From: Actinomycetes bacterium
GTDB lineage: Bacteria; Actinomycetota; Actinomycetes; Streptosporangiales; Streptosporangiaceae
Assembly (NCBI GenBank): GCA_023425615.1
Contig: JAFACJ010001003.1
Coordinates: forward strand, 1 to 5,132
Length of the DNA stretch: 5,132 bases
Direction: 5' to 3'
The notes under the pieces are model-generated. The model made no database searches. It was not told the DNA's origin and saw only the letters and a program-made list of their open reading frames with translations. A program made the translations under genes and the position numbers. Below, one piece after another: positions 1-5,132 of this stretch. How positions within the stretch are numbered: position 1 is the first letter of the stretch; every line of letters starts with the position of its first letter.

Positions 1-234
1 GACCTCGACGCCACCCGCGGCCTGATCATCTCCGAGCGCGCCGGCGTCGAACTGGCCGAACGGCTCGGCCGCGCCCGCGCCCGCCGGGTCCTGGAGGACG
101 CCTCGCGCCGGTCGGCGACCGAGGGGATCGCACTGGGCGAGGCGCTCGATGAGACGGTCGACACCGACCCCGCCACCTACCTCGGCGCCGCCCCCGCCCT
201 GACGGACGCCGCCCTGACCAGAGAGGCGGACTGA
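1..234 (+). CDS. pcaB: 3-carboxy-cis,cis-muconate cycloisomerase, C-terminal fragment (5' end outside window)
   Basis: Frame 1 is open from the first base and encodes 77 residues before a TGA at 232-234, so only the last part of the gene is present. The visible part has GLIISERAG, then ELAERLGRARA, then DPATYLGAAPALTD near the end. This matches the C-terminal helical domain of fumarase/aspartase-superfamily cycloisomerases: GLI-x-(A/S)E near the last long helix, an LGR turn, and a DP-x-x-YLG ending. The family enzyme converts 3-carboxy-cis,cis-muconate to 4-carboxymuconolactone in the cytoplasmic protocatechuate branch of the beta-ketoadipate pathway. The catalytic loop lies upstream and cannot be checked. 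The stop codon shares its A with the next gene's ATG (TGATG), which suggests translational coupling. On sequence alone, adenylosuccinate lyase would be an alternative, but the adjoining pcaL, which performs the next two steps, makes PcaB much more likely. Confidence 0.88.
   Translation, partial: DLDATRGLIISERAGVELAERLGRARARRVLEDASRRSATEGIALGEALDETVDTDPATYLGAAPALTDAALTREAD
221..226 (+). promoter_or_regulatory. Ribosome binding site of pcaL
   Basis: GAGAGG lies 7 bases before the ATG at 234, inside the last codons of pcaB. It supports the ATG at 234 as the pcaL start. The start also overlaps the pcaB stop, so ribosomes finishing pcaB may re-initiate here. Confidence 0.55.
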
Positions 235-1370
235 TGCCGCTCCACCACCGGATCGACGGGCCGGAGAACGGCACGCCGCTCATCCTCGGACCGTCCCTGG
301 GCACCTCGACCAGGCTGTGGGAGCACCAACTCGGCGCGCTCACCCGCACCCACCGGGTGCTGCGGTTCGACCTGCCGGGCCACGGCGGCTCGCCGGTGCC
401 TCCTGGCGCCTCCTCGGTGTCCGCGCTGGCCGCGCTGGTCCTGGAACTGGCGGACCGGCAGGGCTGGCACCGCTTCCACTACGCCGGGGTGTCACTCGGC
501 GGCGCGATCGGCGCGCGCCTGGCCGTCGACGAGCCGGCCCGGGTGGCGTCACTGGCGATGATCTGCTCCTCGGCGCGGTTCGGCGAGCCGTCCGGCTGGC
601 TGGAGCGCGCCGCCACCGTCCGCGCCCAGGGCACGGCCGCGCTGGCCGACGGCTCGCGGGCCCGCTGGTTCGCGGCGCCGCCCGCCCCCGGCACACTCGG
701 GGAGACCCTGCTGGAGGAGCTGGCCTCCGTCACCGCCGAGGGCTACGCCGCCTGCTGCGAGGCGTTGTCCTCCTACGACGTGCGCCGGGCGCTGCCCTCG
801 ATCGGCGCGCCCACCCTGATCGTGGCGGGCCGCGAGGACCCGGCCACCCCGCCCCCGCACGGCCGCGAGCTGGCCGGAGGCATCGACGGCGCCACCCTCG
901 TGGAGGTGCCGCACGCCTCCCACCTGGCACTCGTCGACCGGCCCGAGGCCGTCACCGCCGCGCTGCTGGCCCATCTGGGCACCGCCTCCGACGACGACCG
1001 CCACGGCCGCGGCATGAAGGTGCGCCGCGCCGTGCTCGGCGACGCCCACGTCGACCGGTCCATCGCCCGCACCACCGACTTCACCGCCGACTTCCAGGAC
1101 TTCATCACCCGGTACGCCTGGGGCGAGATCTGGACCCGCCCCGGCCTCGACCGGCGCACCCGCAGCTGCATCACCCTGACGGCGCTCATCGCCCGCGGCC
1201 ACCACGAGGAGCTGGCGATGCACGTCCGCGCCGCCCTCACCAACGGGCTGACCCGCGAGGAGATCAAGGAGGTCCTCCTCCAGTCCGCCGTCTACTGCGG
1301 AGTGCCCGCCGCCAACTCCGCCTTCGCCATCGCCCAGCGGGTGCTGGACGAGGCACCCGAACACCCCTAG
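234..1370 (+). CDS. pcaL: PcaL: fused 3-oxoadipate enol-lactonase (PcaD) and 4-carboxymuconolactone decarboxylase (PcaC)
   Basis: This 378-residue protein catalyses two consecutive cytoplasmic steps: decarboxylation of 4-carboxymuconolactone to 3-oxoadipate enol-lactone, then hydrolysis to 3-oxoadipate. Residues 1 to about 250 form an alpha/beta hydrolase. The nucleophile elbow GVSLGG places Ser87, AGREDP gives the likely acid Asp202, and HASHLALVDRP gives the likely base His230. GPSLGTS near residues 19-25 fits the oxyanion region. After a short polar linker (about 251-260) comes the carboxymuconolactone decarboxylase domain, residues 261-372. It shows VRRAVLGDAHVDR, ITRYAWGEIWTRPGLDRRTRS, ELAMHVRAALTNGLT with conserved His330, EIKEVLLQ and YCGVPAAN. 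The order lactonase then decarboxylase, and the total length, match known actinobacterial PcaL proteins; pseudomonads encode the two separately. Both halves look intact. The gene overlaps pcaB by one base and precedes pobA by 11 bases, consistent with one operon. Confidence 0.96.
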   Translation: MPLHHRIDGPENGTPLILGPSLGTSTRLWEHQLGALTRTHRVLRFDLPGHGGSPVPPGASSVSALAALVLELADRQGWHRFHYAGVSLGGAIGARLAVDEPARVASLAMICSSARFGEPSGWLERAATVRAQGTAALADGSRARWFAAPPAPGTLGETLLEELASVTAEGYAACCEALSSYDVRRALPSIGAPTLIVAGREDPATPPPHGRELAGGIDGATLVEVPHASHLALVDRPEAVTAALLAHLGTASDDDRHGRGMKVRRAVLGDAHVDRSIARTTDFTADFQDFITRYAWGEIWTRPGLDRRTRSCITLTALIARGHHEELAMHVRAALTNGLTREEIKEVLLQSAVYCGVPAANSAFAIAQRVLDEAPEHP

Positions 1371-1373
1371 GAG
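1369..1373 (+). promoter_or_regulatory. Ribosome binding site of pobA, overlapping the pcaL stop codon
   Basis: AGGAG starts inside the TAG stop of pcaL (1368-1370) and ends 8 bases before the ATG at 1382. This is a strong Shine-Dalgarno match. It fixes the pobA start at 1382 rather than any of the far-upstream starts in the same open frame, and it favours coupled translation with pcaL. Confidence 0.8.
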
Positions 1374-1381
1374 ACATCCGC

Positions 1382-2593
1382 ATGTCCGTCCAGAACCGCA
1401 CCCGGGTGGCCATCATCGGCGCGGGCCCCGCCGGACTGCTGCTCGGCCACCTGCTGCACCGGCAGGGCATCGACACCGTCATCCTGGAGAGCCGCGACCG
1501 CGCCTACGTCGAGCGCCGCCAGCGCGCCGGCATCCTGGAGCAGGCGACCGTCGACGTGCTGCGCGCCTGCGGCGCCGGAGAGCGCATGGACCGGGTGGGC
1601 CTGCGCCACGACGGCATCGAGCTGCGCTTCGACCGCCAGGCGCACCGCATCGACTTCCCCTCCCTGACCGGCGGGCGGTCCGTGATGGTCTACGCGCAGA
1701 CCGAGGTCGTCAAGGACCTCATCGCGCTGCGCCTGGAGGCGGGGCTGCCGCTGCTGTTCGAGGCCGAGGCGCTGGAACTGTCCGGGCTCGGCACCGACGC
1801 CCCGTCCGTCCGCTACCGGCACGAGGGCGCCGAGCACACCCTGACCTGCGACACCGTCGTGGCCTGCGACGGCTTCCACGGCATCGGCCGCAGGTCGGTA
1901 CCGGCCGCGTCGCTGCGCACCTTCGAGCGCGCCTACCCCTTCGCGTGGCTCGGTGTCCTCGCCGACGTCGCGCCGTCCTGCGACGAGCTCATCTACGCCC
2001 ACCACGAGAACGGCTTCGCGCTGCACAGCATGCGCTCCCCGCAGGTCAGCCGCCTGTACGTGCAGGTGGACCCGGACGCCGACCTCGTAGAGTGGCACGA
2101 CGAGCGGATCTGGGAGGAACTGGCCATCCGGTTCACGATCGACGCCGACTGGAAGCTGGAGACCGGCCCCATCACGGAGAAGAGCATCACCCCGATGCGC
2201 AGCTTCGTCGCCGAGCCGATGCGCCACGGCAACCTGTTCCTGGCCGGGGACGCCGCCCACATCGTCCCCCCGACCGGGGCCAAGGGCCTGAACCTCGCCG
2301 TCGCCGACGTCACCCTGCTGGCGGCGGCACTCACCCGCCGCCACCGCGACCGCGACGACAGCCTGCTGGACTCCTACTCCGAGACGGCGCTGCGCCGCAT
2401 CTGGCGGGCCGAGCACTTCTCGTACACGATGACGTCGATGCTGCACCGCGCCCCGGGCCAGGACCCGTTCGAGCACCGGCTCCAGCTCGCCCAGCTCCAC
2501 TACGCCGCGTCCTCGACCGCGGCGGCGACCTCGCTGGCCGAGAACTACGTGGGCCTGCCGCTGATCGGCCTCGACGTCCTCGGCCTGGAGTAG
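1382..2593 (+). CDS. pobA: 4-hydroxybenzoate 3-monooxygenase (p-hydroxybenzoate hydroxylase)
   Basis: This 403-residue group A flavoprotein monooxygenase converts 4-hydroxybenzoate, O2 and NAD(P)H to protocatechuate, feeding the pca pathway. It contains the FAD dinucleotide-binding motif GAGPAG (13-18), ACDGFHGI (161-168) with the DG motif, and AGDAAHIVPPTGAKGLNLA (288-306), which binds flavin ribityl and pyrophosphate. From my recollection of the Pseudomonas sequence, substrate and active-site residues are all kept with a +4 offset: Tyr205 (Pseudomonas Tyr201), Ser216 (212), Arg218 (214), Tyr226 (222) and Tyr389 (385, in ENYVGLP). Arg48 corresponds to FAD-contacting Arg44. Length is slightly above the usual 390-395, from a few extra residues at each end. 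The coenzyme-specificity stretch (37-42, SRDRAY) differs from Pseudomonas (RQTPDY). The open frame extends far upstream to 317, but homology and the ribosome site support ATG 1382. It is probably transcribed with pcaL. Confidence 0.97.
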   Translation: MSVQNRTRVAIIGAGPAGLLLGHLLHRQGIDTVILESRDRAYVERRQRAGILEQATVDVLRACGAGERMDRVGLRHDGIELRFDRQAHRIDFPSLTGGRSVMVYAQTEVVKDLIALRLEAGLPLLFEAEALELSGLGTDAPSVRYRHEGAEHTLTCDTVVACDGFHGIGRRSVPAASLRTFERAYPFAWLGVLADVAPSCDELIYAHHENGFALHSMRSPQVSRLYVQVDPDADLVEWHDERIWEELAIRFTIDADWKLETGPITEKSITPMRSFVAEPMRHGNLFLAGDAAHIVPPTGAKGLNLAVADVTLLAAALTRRHRDRDDSLLDSYSETALRRIWRAEHFSYTMTSMLHRAPGQDPFEHRLQLAQLHYAASSTAAATSLAENYVGLPLIGLDVLGLE

Positions 2594-2596
2594 CTA
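2591..2596. other. Back-to-back stop codons of convergent genes, no intergenic base
   Basis: TAG at 2591-2593 ends pobA on the + strand. CTA at 2594-2596 is the TAG stop of the regulator on the - strand. The two stops touch and form the palindrome TAGCTA. No intergenic terminator can fit, so any transcription terminator on either side must lie within the 3' end of the opposing gene. I saw no convincing GC-rich stem followed by a T-run. GTCCGC at 2600-2605 pairs with GCGGAC at 2631-2636, but the 25-base loop and lack of a T-tract make this unremarkable in such GC-rich DNA. Confidence 0.9.
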
Positions 2597-5132
2597 GCGG
2601 TCCGCGGCGTGCCGTGAGCCCTTGCGCGCGGCGGACGCCAGCCGCCGCCGCACGGCGCCGACCGTCAGATGGAGCTCCTCGGCGATCTCCCGTTCGGACA
2701 GGCCCGACTCCGACAGCTCGGCGACCTTCGTCTCGGTCGGGCTGAGGCCCGCCGTCCCCGGCAGGCCCGGGGGCGGCATGCCACCGCCCAGCCGCCGGAG
2801 CTCGGCCTCGGCGGAGTCGCGCAGCGGACGGGCACCGCAGAGCGACGCCAGTTCCAGCGCGGTGCCCAGCCTGACCCGCGCCTCCTCCAGACGTCCGGCG
2901 TCGGCGAGTGCCAGCCCGAACGCGTGCAGGGACTCCACCCGTTCGAGCTGGGCCTGGGTGCGCTCCAGCAGCCGGACGGACTCGGCGAGCAGCTCCAGCC
3001 TGCGCGCCGAGGGCTCGACGGACGCCGCGTACCGCAGCGCCCGCCCCACGGCGCGCGGGGTGCCCCAGACGTCGGCGGCGTCCAGCAGCTCCGCGGCGAC
3101 CTCCCGCGCCTCCTCGGCCCGCCCGAGCAGGCCGAGGCATTGCACGAGCGGCCCGCGCCAGTCCAGGGACAGCGGGTTGGCCAGCGGCGCGACACGGCAT
3201 TCGTCGCGGTTGGCCAGCGCCCGTTCGAACGCCTGCCTGGTCTCGCCCAGCGCCAGGAGCAGCGCGATCTCGCCCTGGGCGTAGAGGGCCGTGGTGACAC
3301 CCGAGGCGTGGGTGGCCTTGACGTACTTCAGGAGCCCGGTGGCCCGGTCCAGGTCCCCGACGGCGACCAGGGCCTTGAGCAGCACGTTCGCCAGGAACGT
3401 CTCCGAGAGCCCGATGGTGACGTACTGGCCTACCTCCAGTGCCTGCTGCGCGTCGTCGAGTGCCTCGGCCAGATGGCCGCCCGCGTACATGTACTCCGCG
3501 CGGTAGAGCAGCGAGGGCGCCATCCCGCGGAGCGAGCCCGCGCGGCGGCTGTGGGTGAGCATCGCCTCCACCGAGGGCAGCAGCGCCGGGGAGTCGCAGG
3601 GCACCAGCGTGTACCAGGCGCACGTCATCATCGGCTCGGCCAGGGGGTGGCCGATCAGGCGGTCGCCCGTGACGGCGCGCAGGGCACGCCGCTCGGCCGA
3701 CTCCCGCCGGTTCTGGAACATGTCGTGGAGCGCGAGGCCGGCGTCCAGGGCGATGCGGCCGGGGGAGTCGCCGGGCTCCTGCTCCCGGTAGGCGTCGAGC
3801 GAGGCGACGAGGTCGGAGCCGTAACGCGTCCCGTAGGCGACCATGGCGGAGCACGCCTGGAGGAAGTACCGGCTGTCGTCTGACATCGCGCTGTCGCGTT
3901 CGAGTGACGCCTGGCAGACGCGGGCGGCGTCGCGCGGCCTGCTGGTCAGCCAGAGGGTGCTGGCCACCCCGTAGGAGACGCGGGCGCGCGCCTCGGGGTC
4001 GGGCTCCCTGGCCAGCACCTGCGAGAAGGTCTCCAGGGCACGCCCGGTGTCGACCAGCGCCTCGGCCATGCCGAGCCGTGCCAGCGTCGCGGTCCGCCCG
4101 TCCCCGAGGTCCTCCTCCAGCATCCGGCGCAGGAAGGTGACGGCGCTGGTGACCGCGCCGCGCGCCAGGCTGAGCTCGACCGCCTCGTTGAGCACCGGCA
4201 CCGGATCGCGGTCGTCGAGGCCGGGCGGCACCCGCAGGAGGTGGGTCGCCGCGCGCAGCGGATCGTGCGCGGCGACGGCGGTGTACGCGGCGCGCAGGTG
4301 GAGTTCGGTGCGCAGCGCGGTGGGCGTCGCGTCGTAGAGGGCGGCGCGCAGCATGGGGTGGGCGAAGGAGAAGCGCAGCGGGACGCCCTCGCAGTCGACG
4401 AGCTGGGCGGAGACCAGCGGGGACAGGGCGTCCAGCGCCTCCTTCGGCGTGACCAGCGCGACCTTGGCCAGCCAGTCGGTGCCGGCCCCGTCGCCCAGGA
4501 CCGCCAGCACGCGCGCGGTGTCGAGGCAGACGGGCGGCAGGTGGCGCAGCTGCCGGTCGATGAACCGGCCGAGGCTGGGCGAGCCCTCCGACAGGACCTG
4601 CATGGCGTCGTCACCGGCCTCGGCGAGCTGGAGGGCCAGCTCGCGCAGCAGGAACGGGTTGCCGCGGGTCAGGGCCAGGCACTGGTCGACCAGGCGGCGG
4701 GATGAGGTGGCGTCGATGACGCCCGACAGCAGCGCGGCGCAGCCGTCCCTGCTCAGCGGGCGCAGCACCCGGGTGGTGGAGTGGGGCAGGCCCGCGATGG
4801 CGGTGGTGAAGCGTTCGACGCGTTCGTGTCCGGGCCGCAGGCCGATGACGAGCACGGCCCGCATCGCCTCCAGGCGGGCGGCGAGGAAGGCGAGGAACTG
4901 GGCGGACGGCGTGTCCGCCCAGTGCAGGTCGTCCAGCACGATGAGGAGCGGGTCACGCGCGGCGAGGTCGCCGGCCAGCCGGTACAGGGACAGGATGGTG
5001 CGGTACTCACCGCCGCCCTCGGCCTGCCCGCCGTCGGGCGAGGGGGACAGGAGCGAGGCGATGCCCGCGGCCTCGGCGTGGCGGTGGAAGAGCTGCGCCG
5101 CGCAGCCCCAGGCGTAGTCGGTCTCCAGTTCG
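2594..5132 (-). CDS. LuxR-family large ATP-binding (LAL/MalT-like) transcriptional regulator, N-terminus outside window
   Basis: The frame is open from the right window edge to a TAG at 2594-2596, giving 845 visible residues (numbered from the edge). Family members are usually about 900-1000, so roughly the first 50-150 residues, including the expected Walker A loop, are missing. The visible start, ELETDYAWGCAAQLF, resembles the segment that follows Walker A in this family. Walker B is at residues 62-73 (LLIVLDDLHWAD, with Asp67-Asp68). TRGNPFLLREL (about 155-165) and FAHPMLRAALYD (256-267) are typical LAL signatures. A long alanine- and leucine-rich helical, TPR-like region covers about 300-780. 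The C-terminus (796-845) is a LuxR/GerE helix-turn-helix: LSPTETKVAEL, GLSEREIAEELHL, then AVRRRL. Such proteins are usually ATP-dependent activators switched by an inducer or partner protein. Neither the target nor the inducer can be read here. A GTG at 4939 is an internal Val codon inside Walker B, not the start. The gene converges on pobA, so it is transcribed separately from the pca genes. Confidence 0.93.
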   Translation of the reverse strand, partial: ELETDYAWGCAAQLFHRHAEAAGIASLLSPSPDGGQAEGGGEYRTILSLYRLAGDLAARDPLLIVLDDLHWADTPSAQFLAFLAARLEAMRAVLVIGLRPGHERVERFTTAIAGLPHSTTRVLRPLSRDGCAALLSGVIDATSSRRLVDQCLALTRGNPFLLRELALQLAEAGDDAMQVLSEGSPSLGRFIDRQLRHLPPVCLDTARVLAVLGDGAGTDWLAKVALVTPKEALDALSPLVSAQLVDCEGVPLRFSFAHPMLRAALYDATPTALRTELHLRAAYTAVAAHDPLRAATHLLRVPPGLDDRDPVPVLNEAVELSLARGAVTSAVTFLRRMLEEDLGDGRTATLARLGMAEALVDTGRALETFSQVLAREPDPEARARVSYGVASTLWLTSRPRDAARVCQASLERDSAMSDDSRYFLQACSAMVAYGTRYGSDLVASLDAYREQEPGDSPGRIALDAGLALHDMFQNRRESAERRALRAVTGDRLIGHPLAEPMMTCAWYTLVPCDSPALLPSVEAMLTHSRRAGSLRGMAPSLLYRAEYMYAGGHLAEALDDAQQALEVGQYVTIGLSETFLANVLLKALVAVGDLDRATGLLKYVKATHASGVTTALYAQGEIALLLALGETRQAFERALANRDECRVAPLANPLSLDWRGPLVQCLGLLGRAEEAREVAAELLDAADVWGTPRAVGRALRYAASVEPSARRLELLAESVRLLERTQAQLERVESLHAFGLALADAGRLEEARVRLGTALELASLCGARPLRDSAEAELRRLGGGMPPPGLPGTAGLSPTETKVAELSESGLSEREIAEELHLTVGAVRRRLASAARKGSRHAADR

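Noticed and set aside
1014..1370. Possible internal start (ATG 1014) giving a stand-alone PcaC
   Set aside because: A Met just before VRR is common within PcaC domains themselves, and there is no convincing Shine-Dalgarno sequence before 1014. It is most likely an ordinary internal residue.
317..1381. Upstream extension of the pobA frame through most of pcaL, which would add 355 residues to PobA
   Set aside because: The extension is Arg/Pro/Gly-rich out-of-frame translation of pcaL. PobA homology begins at 1382, preceded by a good ribosome binding site.
1367..2500. Long open frame (377 codons) antisense to pobA
   Set aside because: It mirrors the high-GC codon bias of pobA, has low-complexity Val/Gly/Asp/Gln-rich composition and no recognisable motif. 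The sense frame encodes a clear PobA.
2600..2636. GTCCGC/GCGGAC inverted repeat as a terminator for pobA
   Set aside because: It has only six pairs, a 25-base loop and no T-tract, and it lies inside the regulator's coding sequence. Such pairs are common by chance at this GC content.
2331..3854. Open frame on the - strand spanning the pobA/regulator junction
   Set aside because: It is an out-of-phase Arg/Ala/Pro/Gly-rich frame crossing two real genes, with no motif.
2669..3883. Long + strand open frame (404 codons) antisense to the regulator
   Set aside because: It is rich in Gln, Gly, Arg and Val with no family motif, and lies wholly within the well-supported regulator gene. This is typical of a GC-bias shadow.

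Overview
The window comes from a high-GC actinomycete, most likely Streptomyces or a close relative. Third codon positions are almost all G or C, which also explains the many long spurious reading frames on the opposite strands. The fused enol-lactonase/decarboxylase PcaL and the large LuxR-type ATPase regulator are both typical of that group. No RNA gene, mobile element, CRISPR array or integration site was seen. The window is essentially fully coding, with no gap longer than 11 bases.

Left part (1-2593, + strand): the 3' end of an aromatic-acid catabolic operon. It runs from the C-terminal tail of pcaB (3-carboxy-cis,cis-muconate cycloisomerase; cut by the window edge), through pcaL (a pcaD-pcaC fusion: 3-oxoadipate enol-lactonase plus 4-carboxymuconolactone decarboxylase), to pobA (4-hydroxybenzoate 3-monooxygenase). 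pcaB and pcaL overlap by one base (TGATG). pcaL and pobA are 11 bases apart, and the pobA ribosome binding site overlaps the pcaL stop codon, so the three are probably co-transcribed and translationally coupled. PobA makes protocatechuate from 4-hydroxybenzoate. After ring cleavage (PcaGH, presumably encoded upstream, outside the window), PcaB and the two halves of PcaL take the product to 3-oxoadipate.

Right part (2594-5132, - strand): most of a large LuxR-family ATP-binding regulator (LAL/MalT-like), convergent with pobA. Its N-terminus, including the expected Walker A motif, is beyond the right edge. Walker B, the typical middle-region signatures, a long helical-repeat region and a C-terminal LuxR helix-turn-helix are visible. 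Its stop codon directly abuts the pobA stop codon with no intervening base.

The region looks like ordinary beta-ketoadipate pathway DNA next to a regulator of unknown target. I found no convincing new system. The points worth a second look are the zero-gap convergent junction, the possible regulatory link of the LAL protein to the pathway, the non-Pseudomonas coenzyme-region residues of PobA, and the divergent end of the regulator's DNA-binding domain.
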